Origin: Roseobacter denitrificans OCh 114
GTDB lineage: Bacteria > Pseudomonadota > Alphaproteobacteria > Rhodobacterales > Rhodobacteraceae
Direction of reading: 5' to 3'
Length of the DNA stretch: 64,000 nucleotides
Assembly: GCF_000014045.1 (NCBI RefSeq)
Contig: NC_008209.1
Span: 2,627,001 to 2,691,000 of the forward strand
Program-made: the position numbers and the translations under genes
The notes under the pieces: generated by a model
Database searches by the model: none
The model's input: only the letters and a program-made list of their open reading frames with translations
Told to the model about the DNA's origin: nothing
In this document: positions 9,234 through 18,244 of the stretch, one piece after another
How positions within the stretch are numbered: the first letter of the stretch is position 1
Layout of the letters: the number at the start of each line of letters is the position of its first letter

Positions 9234-10598
9234 TTACATCAATTTGCGACGCCGTGTCACCTCTATATCCAGATCGGTGATCTTTTTTCTGAGCGTATTG
9301 CGATTTATCCCAAGTAAATCAGCACATTTGGCCTGATTCCCGCCCGTGGCCTCCAGTGCGATTTCGATCAGCGGCGCTTCGACCTCGCGCAGGATGCGCG
9401 CATAAAGGCCCGACGGCGGCAACATATTGCCATGCAAATCGAAATACCGCCGCAAGTGGCGTTCGACAGAGGCCCCCAGTTTTTCGGTATTGCCCGCCGC
9501 GCGCATCGGTTCGAGGTCAGGCTGCGCCCCCAGCACCTGCTCAACCTCGGACGCGGTGATTTCCGCCGCGCGGCTGGTCAGGCCGAGCCGTCTGATGGCG
9601 TTTTCCAACTGCCGCACATTGCCGGGCCAACTGTAGTTTCGGAAAATCTCGGCCGCCGCATCCGACAGGCTGCGCGGTGCCGCACCGGAGCTTTCGGCGC
9701 GGGTCAGAAAATGCTCTGCCAACAGCGGAATATCATCAACCCGTTCGCGCAGGGATGGCACTGTCAGGGTTGCGCCACTCAGGCGATAATAAAGGTCTTT
9801 GCGCACATTGCCCGCCTCCATGGCACCGGCGAGGTCCGTCTGGCTGGTGGCCAGAAAGCGCGGGGCGTATTCGCCCGGCGAATCCATCATGCGCACCAGC
9901 CGCGCCTGCAACTCTTCTGGCAGATCGGCGATTTCCTCCACCAACAAGGTGCCGCCCTTGACCCGCGCCAAAAGACGTGCGGGGCCCTCAAGTTCCTGCA
10001 AATCCGCCGCCGTGGCAGAGACAAACGGCAAGCTGCGCCTGTCGGAGAAGTCATGTATTGCCCGCGATATCAATGATTTGCCCGTGCCGGATTCCCCCCA
10101 GATCAATACCGGAAGATCCGCGTTCATCACCCGCGCAACGACCCGGTAAAGCGATTGCATCACGGCGGTGCGCCCCACGAGCGGGAGATCATCGGGGCGA
10201 TCATCGCTGATCTCGGGCGCGCGGCGGTTCTGCTGCTGCATTTCAAGGGCACGGGCCGTCCGCTTCATCAGATCAGGCAGATCAAAGGGCTTGGGCAGGT
10301 AATCATAGGCCTCGGCCTCAGCCGCCTTGATGGCCGTCATGATGGTATTTTGTGCAGAGATCACGATCACCGGCAGGCCGGGCCGGTCCTGTGCAATCTT
10401 TGGCAACATCTCAAGACCATTCCCATCGGGCATCATCACATCAGAGATCACCACATCGCCTTTGCCCTCGCCCACCCATCGCAGCAACGTGGTCAGGCTG
10501 GAGGTCGCATGTACCTTGCATCCGGCCCGCGTCAGCGCTTGCGTCAGGACGGTGCGAATTGTCCGATCATCATCTGCTACAAGTATTGTCCCGTCCAT
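9234..10598 (-). CDS. ntrC: Nitrogen-regulation response regulator NtrC (sigma-54-loop-less type)
   Basis: A 454-residue regulator: receiver domain ([22 protein letters not shown]), AAA+ domain with Walker A GESGTGKS and Walker [11 protein letters not shown], arginine-finger region ([17 protein letters not shown]), and Fis-type HTH ([19 protein letters not shown]). The GAFTGA loop is absent, with only a short [19 protein letters not shown] stretch where it should be. Rhodobacter capsulatus NtrC is known to lack this loop and to activate sigma-70-type polymerase, so the same is inferred here. It follows ntrB after 12 bases and probably controls ammonium assimilation genes. Confidence 0.95.
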   Translation of the reverse strand: MDGTILVADDDRTIRTVLTQALTRAGCKVHATSSLTTLLRWVGEGKGDVVISDVMMPDGNGLEMLPKIAQDRPGLPVIVISAQNTIMTAIKAAEAEAYDYLPKPFDLPDLMKRTARALEMQQQNRRAPEISDDRPDDLPLVGRTAVMQSLYRVVARVMNADLPVLIWGESGTGKSLISRAIHDFSDRRSLPFVSATAADLQELEGPARLLARVKGGTLLVEEIADLPEELQARLVRMMDSPGEYAPRFLATSQTDLAGAMEAGNVRKDLYYRLSGATLTVPSLRERVDDIPLLAEHFLTRAESSGAAPRSLSDAAAEIFRNYSWPGNVRQLENAIRRLGLTSRAAEITASEVEQVLGAQPDLEPMRAAGNTEKLGASVERHLRRYFDLHGNMLPPSGLYARILREVEAPLIEIALEATGGNQAKCADLLGINRNTLRKKITDLDIEVTRRRKLM

Positions 10599-10610
10599 GG
10601 CCTGAGCCTC

Positions 10611-11690
10611 CTATGTGTCCTTGGCAACGGCATCTTTCGGGGCGCGCGCCAGAGAGATGCGAAATACAGTCTGGCCGGGAACCGATGTCACGGAAATCCA
10701 GCCATGGTGGTCCGAGATGATCTTGCTGACCAGCGCGAGACCGAGACCCGTGCCGTTTTCCTTGCCCGATACGAATGGGTCGAAAATGTCGCCCTTGATG
10801 GTTTCCGGCAGGCCCGGACCATCGTCGATCACCTCGATCTGCAGAGGAAGCGACCGCCCGGAGCCATCAGAGCGCCTGAGCCGAAAGGAGTGTTCGAAAT
10901 AGCTGCGCAGCCGGATTTTACCCGGCGCACTGCCCGCCGCTTCAGACGCGTTTTTAAGCAGGTTCAGAACAACCTGCAGCAATTGATCCGGATCCCCATA
11001 GGCCAGCGGCAGGGATGGATCGTATTCTTCTATGATGTTCATATGCGCCCCGAACCCCAGCAGCGCAGACCGACGCGCACGATCCAGAACATCGTGAATG
11101 TTCACCGGCTTGAAATCCGGCACGGACAGATTGCCAAATTGCTCAACCTGCTCCAACAGCTTGACGATGCGCCGGCTTTCTTCGACGATCAAGTCTGTTA
11201 ATTCAAGGTCTTCCGGGCTCAAGTTCATGCTGAGTAACTGTGCCGCACCCGTGATACCGGCCAGCGGGTTCTTGATCTCGTGGGCAAGCATTTCAGCCAT
11301 GCCGATGGCGGATTTTGCAGCCGATTTCACCGAATAGTTCTGCGTCATCCGACCCGCCAGTTCGCGCGGCGAGATCATCAGGATCATATGGCCGGGACGC
11401 CCCAACAGGGGTGCGACCTGCAGATCGGATTGCATCGGCGCGCGCGCGCCCCCGCCCACATCAACATCATTGACGAACAACGGCGTGCTGGTTTCACGGG
11501 CCCGTTCAAACGCCGCCTCCAAGGGGTCATTCACCGCAATCTGGTCCCACAAGGGCGTGTCACGCAAGGATTTTGCGGATACGTTCAGAAACCCTTCGGC
11601 GGCGGAATTCACATCGACGATGCTGTTTTGTGGCCCGACGATCAGCGTCGGCACCGGCAGGCTTGCCCATAGGGAATTGTCCTGCATCAT
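10611..11690 (-). CDS. ntrB: Nitrogen-regulation sensor histidine kinase NtrB
   Basis: A 359-residue cytoplasmic kinase that phosphorylates NtrC under nitrogen limitation under PII control. A PAS domain (VPTLIVGPQNSIVDVNSAAE) is followed by the H-box AHEIKNPLAGITGAAQLL near residue 140 and an HATPase domain (NLLKNASEAA, DDGPGLPE, GTGLGLALVSKI). The ATG at 11690 overlaps the dusB TGA stop (ATGA). A longer open frame to 11813 exists but is unlikely because it would lie entirely within dusB. No membrane segment is present, as usual for NtrB. Confidence 0.95.
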   Translation of the reverse strand: MMQDNSLWASLPVPTLIVGPQNSIVDVNSAAEGFLNVSAKSLRDTPLWDQIAVNDPLEAAFERARETSTPLFVNDVDVGGGARAPMQSDLQVAPLLGRPGHMILMISPRELAGRMTQNYSVKSAAKSAIGMAEMLAHEIKNPLAGITGAAQLLSMNLSPEDLELTDLIVEESRRIVKLLEQVEQFGNLSVPDFKPVNIHDVLDRARRSALLGFGAHMNIIEEYDPSLPLAYGDPDQLLQVVLNLLKNASEAAGSAPGKIRLRSYFEHSFRLRRSDGSGRSLPLQIEVIDDGPGLPETIKGDIFDPFVSGKENGTGLGLALVSKIISDHHGWISVTSVPGQTVFRISLARAPKDAVAKDT

Positions 11691-12670
11691 GCGGCGACCT
11701 GATCCGGCCAGGCACAGGCTTGCGCCAGCAGCCCGTCCACCGTCACCGCATCTTGCGCGGTCAGCACAGCCTTGCGGATGTCCTTGGGCGCGGAACAGGT
11801 GTCCATATACCATCCCAGATGTTTGCGCGCGACCCTGACGCCCAGATCATGGCCGTAAAACCGGATCATGGCCGCATAATGCGACCGCACCATATCCGCA
11901 AAATCCCCGCCCATGGGTACGACTGGCGCTGGCGTGCCGTACACATCATGCGCGATCTGTGCCAGCAGCCAGGGTTTGCCACGTGCGCCACGCCCGATCA
12001 TGACACCATCCGCTCCGGACAGACGCAACGCTTCCATGGCGGTCGCGCTGCACAGAATATCACCATTTGCGATCACCGGGATCGAGACCACGGATTTTAC
12101 CCCCGCGATGGCGGCCCAATCCGCATGACCTTTGTAGAACTGGCACCGGGTGCGACCATGAATCGTCAGCATCCGGATGCCGGCCTCTTCGGCACGGCGC
12201 GCGATCTGGGGCGCATTGAGCATCGCATCATCCCACCCCAGCCGTGTTTTGAGGGTTACGGGGATGTTGACGGCCTTCACCACCGCCTCGACCAGCGTCA
12301 TGGCGTGATCCGGCGTGCGCATCAGGGCGGATCCGGAGTAGCCCTGCGTGACCTTCTTGGCCGGACACCCCATGTTAATGTCAATGATGCGCGCGCCCTG
12401 CCCTTCGACCATGCGCGCAGCTTCGGCCATCAAGCCCGGTTCGCGCCCTGCCAGTTGCACCGCCGTGCCCTCTGCGGATAAACCAAGCTCCGCCTTTTCC
12501 TGGGTGCCCGGGCGCGCATTCAGGATGTCCGCGCTCGCTACCATCTCAGAGACGACAAGACCCGCCCCGAACGACGCCACAAGATCGCGGAACGGCCGAT
12601 CCGTGATTCCGGCCATGGGCGCCAAAAGCACCGGAGGCCTCAGATCTATGTTGAAAGCGGCGGAATTCAT
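11687..12670 (-). CDS. dusB: tRNA-dihydrouridine synthase DusB (NifR3)
   Basis: A 327-residue FMN-dependent enzyme that reduces uridines in the tRNA D-loop. Visible family marks are LAPMAGITDRPFR at residue 16, DINMGCPAKKVTQGYSGSAL with the catalytic Cys, TLKTRLGWDD, LTIHGRTRCQFYKG, VIANGDI and GVMIGRGARGKPW. This is the nifR3 gene known to head the ntrBC operon in Rhodobacter and Azospirillum. Its last four bases overlap the ntrB start, so it is the first cistron of the nitrogen-control operon, transcribed away from ispD. Confidence 0.95.
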   Translation of the reverse strand: MNSAAFNIDLRPPVLLAPMAGITDRPFRDLVASFGAGLVVSEMVASADILNARPGTQEKAELGLSAEGTAVQLAGREPGLMAEAARMVEGQGARIIDINMGCPAKKVTQGYSGSALMRTPDHAMTLVEAVVKAVNIPVTLKTRLGWDDAMLNAPQIARRAEEAGIRMLTIHGRTRCQFYKGHADWAAIAGVKSVVSIPVIANGDILCSATAMEALRLSGADGVMIGRGARGKPWLLAQIAHDVYGTPAPVVPMGGDFADMVRSHYAAMIRFYGHDLGVRVARKHLGWYMDTCSAPKDIRKAVLTAQDAVTVDGLLAQACAWPDQVAA

Positions 12671-12847
12671 CTGCTTAATCCTTGAGCAATGCCCGTTTAT
12701 TAACAGTTACGGGTTTTTCTCTCAATAATCCAACGCCCTCAAAGACGCGCGGTTTACCTGTTTGCCTAAATTTAAGGCACCGCTCACAATGATTGCGCAG
12801 CGCAGCACAAAGCCATAAACACATGTCAGGAACGAGGCGGGCATACC

Positions 12848-13513
12848 ATGAAGGTTGGTGCGGTCATTGTCGCGGCGGGGCGCGGAGTACGAGCGGGGGG
12901 CGGCATTCCCAAGCAGTGGCGCGCTTTGCACAAGGGGACAGTCGCACAAGCATCCATTCGCGCCTTCACCGGACATGCGGATATCCGTGACGTCGTGCTG
13001 GTGCTGCATCCTGATGACATTGACACGGATCTCTGGCCGCGCGAACCCGGGCTGATTGTTGCCAGCGGTGGCGCATCACGCAGCGCATCGGTGCTTGCAG
13101 GTTTGCGCATGCTTAACGGAAAAACAGATGCGGTGCTGATCCATGATGCCGCCCGGCCCTGCGTGACCACCCGCGTGATTGATGATGTCATCAGTGCGCT
13201 GCGCACGGCACAGGCCGCCGCGCCCGCTGTCGCCGTGGTCGACGCCTTGTGGACCGGTGAGAACGGACAGGTCACGGGCACCGCAGACCGGACCGGGCTT
13301 TATCGCGCGCAGACGCCGCAGGGCTTTCACCTTGATGCGATCATTAAAGCGCACCGGCAGTTTCCCGAAGGCGCAGCCGATGACGTGGAGGTTGCACGCC
13401 GCGCCGGGCTTGACGTTGTCATCGTGCCCGGAGATGAAGATAACCTGAAAATAACGCTGCCCGGCGACTTTGCCCGGGCGGAGGCAATCCTGAGGGCCCG
13501 CGATGGACATTAG
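12848..13513 (+). CDS. ispD: 2-C-methyl-D-erythritol 4-phosphate cytidylyltransferase IspD
   Basis: A 221-residue enzyme of the MEP isoprenoid pathway, converting MEP and CTP to CDP-ME. The nucleotide-binding motif [17 protein letters not shown] is at residues 8-24, [11 protein letters not shown] near 98 and the C-terminal [16 protein letters not shown] near 198. The gene overlaps ispF by 11 bases. In many alphaproteobacteria these two enzymes are fused as IspDF, but here they are separate proteins in different frames. It is the first of a tight ispD-ispF-pgpA-pncC run divergent from dusB. Confidence 0.96.
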   Translation: MKVGAVIVAAGRGVRAGGGIPKQWRALHKGTVAQASIRAFTGHADIRDVVLVLHPDDIDTDLWPREPGLIVASGGASRSASVLAGLRMLNGKTDAVLIHDAARPCVTTRVIDDVISALRTAQAAAPAVAVVDALWTGENGQVTGTADRTGLYRAQTPQGFHLDAIIKAHRQFPEGAADDVEVARRAGLDVVIVPGDEDNLKITLPGDFARAEAILRARDGH

Positions 13514-13982
13514 ACTTGGCAACGGTTTTGACGTGCATGCTTTCGGGCCCGGCGATCATGTGACGCTTTGCGGTGTGAAAATACCCCATGGGCAGGGGCT
13601 GGTTGGGCATTCAGACGCGGATGTGGCGATGCATACAGTGACGGACGCGATCTATGGCGCGCTGGCGATGGGCGATATCGGCCAGCATTTCCCGCCGAGT
13701 GATCCGCAGTGGAAAGGGGCCGCATCCGATATCTTTCTGAAACATGCGGTGGCGCAGGCAAGTGAACAGGGGTTTGAAATCAATAACGTGGATTGCACGC
13801 TTATCTGTGAGTTCCCCAAGATCGGCCCGCATGCACAGGCCATGCGTGAGGCGATGGCCCGGATTATGGGCATGGCCCTGTCGCGCATCTCCGTTAAGGC
13901 GACCACGTCGGAACGGCTTGGCTTTACCGGCCGTGGTGAGGGGATCGCCTGCATCGCCACCGCGGCCCTGGTGCGCGCATGA
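13503..13982 (+). CDS. ispF: 2-C-methyl-D-erythritol 2,4-cyclodiphosphate synthase IspF
   Basis: A 159-residue trimeric zinc enzyme that cyclises CDP-ME 2-phosphate in the MEP pathway. Metal and substrate motifs are intact: GNGFDVHAF near residue 5, the [12 protein letters not shown] segment, [11 protein letters not shown], and the C-terminal [19 protein letters not shown]. The ATG lies inside ispD (11-base overlap) and its TGA stop overlaps the pgpA ATG (ATGA), so translation of the three genes is probably coupled. Confidence 0.96.
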   Translation: MDIRLGNGFDVHAFGPGDHVTLCGVKIPHGQGLVGHSDADVAMHTVTDAIYGALAMGDIGQHFPPSDPQWKGAASDIFLKHAVAQASEQGFEINNVDCTLICEFPKIGPHAQAMREAMARIMGMALSRISVKATTSERLGFTGRGEGIACIATAALVRA

Positions 13983-14473
13983 GCGGTCTGGCCAAGATGA
14001 TCGCCACCGTCCTTGGCGTGGGATATGTGCGCCCTGCCCCCGGCACATGGGGCTCTCTCGTGGCGCTGCCTTGGGCGTGGCTTTTGCATGTGATCGGCGG
14101 GTTCCCCCTGTTGTGCCTTGGCGTGGTCGTGGCCTTTGCCAAGGGCTGGTGGGCAACGGGCGTCATGACGAGGGGCGGTGGCGAGCATGATCCGTCGGAA
14201 ATCGTGGTGGATGAACTGGTCGGACAATGGATCGCGCTGCTGCCGTTGTCTTATGCCGCGTGGTCCATGGGGATGAATATTCTCGTCATGTGGCCCGGCT
14301 GGATCGCGGCATTCGCCTTGTTCCGCCTGTTTGATATCTGGAAACCCGGTCCGGTCGGGTGGGCCGATCGGCGCGGGGACGCGCTGGGTGTGATGCTGGA
14401 CGATGTGATCGCGGGCCTGCTTGCCGCGCTTGGCGTGCTGCTGCTTGCCGGACTTTATCACGGGATGATGTGA
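13979..14473 (+). CDS. pgpA: Phosphatidylglycerophosphatase A
   Basis: A 164-residue inner-membrane phosphatase that makes phosphatidylglycerol from its phosphate. It contains the PgpA N-terminal motif ([14 protein letters not shown]), the acidic [13 protein letters not shown] stretch, the [15 protein letters not shown] region and the Asp-rich [14 protein letters not shown] near the end, plus three to four hydrophobic helices. It overlaps ispF by 4 bases and ends one base before pncC. Confidence 0.95.
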   Translation: MSGLAKMIATVLGVGYVRPAPGTWGSLVALPWAWLLHVIGGFPLLCLGVVVAFAKGWWATGVMTRGGGEHDPSEIVVDELVGQWIALLPLSYAAWSMGMNILVMWPGWIAAFALFRLFDIWKPGPVGWADRRGDALGVMLDDVIAGLLAALGVLLLAGLYHGMM

Positions 14474-14474
14474 G

Positions 14475-14942
14475 ATGACGCTCGCCACTGACTTGCTGCA
14501 GGCTGCGAAGTCCAAAAACGTGATGATCGTCACAGCCGAAAGCTGCACGGGCGGCATGGTGGCTGCGGCATTGACCGATATCGCCGGATCCTCGCTGGTG
14601 GTGGATCGCGGTTTCGTCACCTATTCGAACGCGGCCAAGATCGACATGCTGGGCATTCGGCCTGAGACATTGGACGCGTTCGGCGCGGTATCCGAGCCCA
14701 TCGCAAAGGAAATGGCGCTTGGCGCATTGCGCGCCTCACAGGCCGGTCTTGCCATTTCCGTCACGGGGATCGCGGGGCCCGGCGGTTCAGAGCACAAGCC
14801 AGAGGGCCGTGTCTGTTTTGCCTGCGCATCGGATGCGACCCTGCACGTGGAAACCGTTGAGTTCGGCGCCTTGGGCCGCGACCGCGTGCGTGCGGCTGCC
14901 CGTGATCATGCGCTGAAAATGCTCTTGTCTGCGCTGCGCTAA
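14475..14942 (+). CDS. pncC: Nicotinamide-nucleotide amidase (CinA C-terminal domain protein)
   Basis: A 155-residue stand-alone CinA C-terminal domain, which in E. coli (PncC/YgaD) deamidates NMN to recycle pyridine nucleotides. Motifs are TAESCTGGMVAAALTDIAGSS with the nucleophile region, GFVTYSNAAKIDMLG, VSEPIAKEMALGAL and SVTGIAGPGG. The N-terminal molybdopterin-like domain of full CinA is absent, which is normal for this type. It ends the isoprenoid/phospholipid run and its last four bases overlap the opposing COQ10-like gene tail to tail. Confidence 0.92.
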   Translation: MTLATDLLQAAKSKNVMIVTAESCTGGMVAAALTDIAGSSLVVDRGFVTYSNAAKIDMLGIRPETLDAFGAVSEPIAKEMALGALRASQAGLAISVTGIAGPGGSEHKPEGRVCFACASDATLHVETVEFGALGRDRVRAAARDHALKMLLSALR

Positions 14943-15397
14943 GAGGGTGCGGTGCTGGCGTACAGGTCTTTTGCCCGCATTTCAAACGCGCGGACGATAC
15001 GTTGCATCGCCTCGTTGAAAACCACACCGATCAATTGCTGCAAGATCATGTTGCGAAACGCAAAATCCACGAAAAAGGACACCTCGCACCCGCCCTCGAC
15101 GTCCTTGAATGCCCAGTTGGATTTCATGTAGCGGAACGGGCCGTCCAGATACTCCGTGTCGATTTTTTTATCCTCTGGCATAAGCACCACGCGGCTGGTG
15201 AAGCGTTCGCGAAAGACCTTGAAGCTGATCACCAGATCAGCCTCCATGATGAAGGACGCATCATGCGGCACGGTTGACTTTACGCGGGCTGCGGAACACC
15301 ACGGCAAAAACTTCGGATACTGGCCCACATCTGCAACCAGATCATACATTTGTTGTGCGCTATACGGTAGAGTACGTGTTTCAGAGTGCGTTGGCAT
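14939..15397 (-). CDS. COQ10/RatA-family polyketide cyclase-fold protein
   Basis: A 152-residue single START/SRPBCC-fold protein (ubiquinone-binding COQ10 / RatA family). Typical family pieces are SAQQMYDLVADVGQYPKFLPWC near the N-terminus, FKVFRERFTSRV, LDGPFRYMKSNWAF and a C-terminal amphipathic FVDFAFRNMILQQLIGVVF. In alphaproteobacteria this gene is commonly close to lipA, as here with hpt in between, and is thought to act in ubiquinone handling. The toxin role reported for E. coli RatA is not inferred here. Confidence 0.88.
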   Translation of the reverse strand: MPTHSETRTLPYSAQQMYDLVADVGQYPKFLPWCSAARVKSTVPHDASFIMEADLVISFKVFRERFTSRVVLMPEDKKIDTEYLDGPFRYMKSNWAFKDVEGGCEVSFFVDFAFRNMILQQLIGVVFNEAMQRIVRAFEMRAKDLYASTAPS

Positions 15398-15465
15398 TGC
15401 TTTGTCAGGCTCGTGCGGTTAGCCCTCATGTCCTATGTCCACCCGATTAATTCAAGGTAAAACCC

Positions 15466-16011
15466 ATGGTAGCGCGTCCTTATGTCATAGACGAGATGAT
15501 CTCGGCAAAATCCATTGCGGCGCGCATTGAAGAACTCTGCAAGGAAATTCAAAGCGAGTTTTCCGAAACGAACAAGTTGGTGGTGGTTGGTCTGCTGCGC
15601 GGCAGTTTCGTCTTCATCGCTGATCTGGTGCGCGAGCTTGATCTGCCCATCGAAGTCGATTTCCTTGAGGCGTCCAGCTATGGCGATGGCATGGAAAGCA
15701 GCCGTGAAGTGCGCATTCTCAAGGACTTGCGCGGCGCAATCGAAGGTCGCGATGTGCTGGTTGTCGAAGACATCGTCGACACAGGCCACACGCTGAACCA
15801 TGTGACGGGCCTGCTCAAAAGCCGCCTGCCAGCACGTCTGAAATCCATCGCTTTGCTCGACAAACCAAGCCAACGCGAAGTCGATTTCAAAGCGGACTGG
15901 ACCGGATTCGAGATCCCGGATGAATTCGTCGTCGGCTATGGTATCGATTTCGCGCAGCGTAACCGCAACCTGCCGTTCATCGGAAAAGTTCGCTTTACCG
16001 AGCCTGAGTAA
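15466..16011 (+). CDS. hpt: Hypoxanthine phosphoribosyltransferase
   Basis: A 181-residue purine-salvage enzyme that makes IMP or GMP from the free base and PRPP. It has the PRPP-binding motif [17 protein letters not shown] near residues 97-113, the flexible-loop residues [15 protein letters not shown] and the C-terminal [22 protein letters not shown], which contacts the purine. It is a single gene on the plus strand. A 7-base inverted repeat GTACAGT/ACTGTAC at 16025-16044 follows its stop, but it has no T-run and is not called as a terminator. Confidence 0.94.
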   Translation: MVARPYVIDEMISAKSIAARIEELCKEIQSEFSETNKLVVVGLLRGSFVFIADLVRELDLPIEVDFLEASSYGDGMESSREVRILKDLRGAIEGRDVLVVEDIVDTGHTLNHVTGLLKSRLPARLKSIALLDKPSQREVDFKADWTGFEIPDEFVVGYGIDFAQRNRNLPFIGKVRFTEPE

Positions 16012-16392
16012 GGTACCGGTGCCCGTACAGTTTTTCGACTGTACTCATACAACACACCGCCGCGTGATGATCCAGTTACGAACCGATCCCCGCGCCCAAG
16101 CCCATGTCACCAGCGTCTTTGTGGTGCCCCGTTGCGTCCTGCTCGTCCTGTGCCAAGATGGCCGCAATGGCATCATCGATGTGGCAGGATGCGACATCAT
16201 ATTTGTCACAATCCAAAGCGGTTTGGATGTCTCGCAATGCGAATATGGCCCAATGTTGACTTGGCATATGGTAGCGTCCAGCGGTTTGGTTCGTAGAAAG
16301 GGTGAAATTTTGTGCCACACTCAACTATCGTTAAGGTTGTGTAAAGTGCTCAAGCACATTTTTATGGAAGCAGCACATTTTTGACACGATTT
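16012..16392. other. Region between hpt and lipA, mostly without a confident gene
   Basis: These 381 bases between hpt and lipA contain a 7-base inverted repeat close to the hpt stop and one weak minus-strand reading frame at 16076-16324, listed separately. No RNA gene, repeat copy or convincing terminator was seen. The lower GC near 16290-16392 (TTAAGGTTGTGTAAAGTGC and nearby) resembles a promoter region but would have to drive something to the left, because lipA also runs leftward toward this region. Confidence 0.5.
16076..16324 (-). CDS. Small hypothetical protein (uncertain)
   Basis: An 82-codon frame that starts with TTG at 16324, or more plausibly with ATG at 16267 giving 63 residues beginning MPSQHWAIFALRDIQ. 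The translation looks protein-like: amphipathic helix ALRDIQTALDCDKYDVASCH, then IDDAIAAILAQDEQ, acidic and without long low-complexity runs. No family is recognised. Overlapping frames on both strands read much less naturally. There is no strong ribosome binding site at either start, so the call stays tentative. Confidence 0.4.
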   Translation of the reverse strand: MSVAQNFTLSTNQTAGRYHMPSQHWAIFALRDIQTALDCDKYDVASCHIDDAIAAILAQDEQDATGHHKDAGDMGLGAGIGS

Positions 16393-17346
16393 TCATCCGG
16401 CACTGAGCCGCGCCTCGCGTGCGGCACGCAAACGCGCAAAATCATCCCCCGCGTGATAGGAAGAGCGTGTCAGCGGCGTTGCTGACACCATCAGGAACCC
16501 TTTGCCAAATGCCGCCTTTTCGTAGGATGCAAATTCATCCGGCGTCACGAAGCGATCAACACGGTGATGTTTCGGCGTCGGTTGAAGGTACTGACCGATC
16601 GTCAAAAAATCTATGTCAGCGGCGCGCATATCATCCATGACCTGCATCACGGATTGCCGGTCTTCGCCCAGGCCCACCATGATACCGGATTTGGTAAACA
16701 TGCGCGGGTCAAGCTCTTTCACCCGTTGCAGCAGGCGCAGCGAATGGAAGTAGCGCGCGCCCGGGCGCACTTCCGGGTAAAGCCCCGGCACGGTTTCGAG
16801 GTTGTGGTTAAAGACATCCGGTCGCGCCGCGACGACCGTTTCCAGCGCCTCGGGCGCACATTTGATGAAATCCGGTGTCAGGATTTCGATGGTGGTGGCG
16901 GGGCTACGGTGACGTATGGCCCGAATCGTCTGTGCAAAATGATCGGCACCGCCATCTTCGACATCATCGCGATCAACCGAGGTGATGACCACATGGTTCA
17001 ACCCCAGCTTTTCGACCGCATGGGCGACGCGGCCCGGTTCGAATGCATCCAGATCTTCGGGGGGTTTGCCTGTTGCGATATTACAAAACGTGCAGGCACG
17101 GGTGCAAACCTCGCCCATGATCATCATGGTCGCGTGGCCCTGGCTCCAGCATTCACCCAAATTGGGGCAGCCGGCCTCTTCGCAGACCGTGACAAGCTTG
17201 TTTTCCCGCATGATCTTCGCAGTTTCCGCATAGCCCTTGCCACCGGGGGCCTTCACGCGAATCCAGTCGGGTTTTTTTGGCTGTGGGCTGTCGGCGCGGC
17301 GCTGTTTTTCCGGATGGCGCTGCTCGGGAATTTTAATGTCACGCAT
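16393..17346 (-). CDS. lipA: Lipoyl synthase LipA
   Basis: A 317-residue radical-SAM enzyme that inserts two sulfurs into protein-bound octanoyl groups, making lipoyl cofactors for 2-oxoacid dehydrogenases and glycine cleavage. Both iron-sulfur clusters are encoded: the auxiliary set [13 protein letters not shown] and the radical-SAM set CTRACTFC, with the C-terminal serine of [10 protein letters not shown]. The ATG at 17346 (protein begins [14 protein letters not shown]) fits the alphaproteobacterial family better than the frame start 13 codons upstream. Confidence 0.96.
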   Translation of the reverse strand: MRDIKIPEQRHPEKQRRADSPQPKKPDWIRVKAPGGKGYAETAKIMRENKLVTVCEEAGCPNLGECWSQGHATMMIMGEVCTRACTFCNIATGKPPEDLDAFEPGRVAHAVEKLGLNHVVITSVDRDDVEDGGADHFAQTIRAIRHRSPATTIEILTPDFIKCAPEALETVVAARPDVFNHNLETVPGLYPEVRPGARYFHSLRLLQRVKELDPRMFTKSGIMVGLGEDRQSVMQVMDDMRAADIDFLTIGQYLQPTPKHHRVDRFVTPDEFASYEKAAFGKGFLMVSATPLTRSSYHAGDDFARLRAAREARLSAG

Positions 17347-17443
17347 CTGCTGTTCCAGAGTGGTTGTCTGCCCCTTGTGTATCACACCGACGTTTCAGCG
17401 AAAGGTCCCGCGACGCATGGCCGCTATTCCTCAGGCGATATCG

Positions 17444-18055
17444 TCAGAACGCGCGCCTGAAACCGACAACAAAGGCGTTCGATCCCCCATTCGGTTCCAG
17501 CGCATCAAAGGCATTTGAGCGATGGTGAATACGGGCAAAAATCGTTTCATCTGCATTTTTTGTGGCAAATTCCGCTTCAAGAAACCAATAGACAAGGTCG
17601 CGGCGCGATTCTCCGTAGTTTTCACGCTCAACGTTCGAAATTTCCGAATAGTGCGATCCGCCAAGGCCAAAGGAAAAGCTGTCAAAAGCATCCCACCAGC
17701 TTTCTTCGGGATGGTATCGCAGAACAACCGGCACGACGATCTCGTAAAATCCCTGATCGCCAAAATGCATATTCGCCTGAAACTCGATGCCGAATGAGAA
17801 CCGGCTTTCACCGATCGGCACATCATATCCCGCAAGCACCCCGAGCAGATAACTGTCCACAAATTCGACAACCGACGGGTTGATCGCCTCATGCGCGCGT
17901 TGATTGGTCATGACCCCCGTCTGATAGCCCAGTGACCACGTCCCCTCGTCGGGCACGTCCGCGCGGGCCGGATAAGATGCGAATGTCCCCCAGAGCAACA
18001 GGATCAATGCCCCGGACAAGCCAACCCATGATCCTCTGTTGTGTTTATCACGCAT
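17444..18055 (-). CDS. Putative outer-membrane beta-barrel protein, possibly PagL-like lipid A deacylase
   Basis: A 203-residue exported protein. An N-terminal signal peptide (hydrophobic GLSGALILLLWGTFASYPARA, cleavage likely after ARA) is followed by alternating beta-strand-like segments ending in a C-terminal aromatic residue (VVGFRRAF), typical of outer-membrane barrels. Near the C-terminus RIHHRSNAFDALEPNGGSN resembles the His-x-Ser catalytic region of PagL-type lipid A 3-O-deacylases. The matching acidic residue is not certain. It stands alone between lipA and the DUF6456-like gene, all on the minus strand. Confidence 0.6.
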   Translation of the reverse strand: MRDKHNRGSWVGLSGALILLLWGTFASYPARADVPDEGTWSLGYQTGVMTNQRAHEAINPSVVEFVDSYLLGVLAGYDVPIGESRFSFGIEFQANMHFGDQGFYEIVVPVVLRYHPEESWWDAFDSFSFGLGGSHYSEISNVERENYGESRRDLVYWFLEAEFATKNADETIFARIHHRSNAFDALEPNGGSNAFVVGFRRAF

Positions 18056-18244
18056 GCCCGCCCCGAAAATCGCCCTGCTCCCCTACCGAGATGCACGGTT
18101 TTAGACGTGATCTCAACCGCATTGTGCTTCGAACCGATGATCGTTTGATTAATCCAGCATAGGTTGTGAATTACGCAGCGCACAGGCTTTGCGATGATGC
18201 CAAAACCAGCATAATCGCGCCGTCCCGCAATATCAGAAACGCAA

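Noticed and set aside
10611-11813. Extended N-terminus of NtrB
   Set aside because: The extra 41 codons lie inside dusB and read as an Arg/Gly-rich shadow; the ATGA overlap at 11690 is the natural start.
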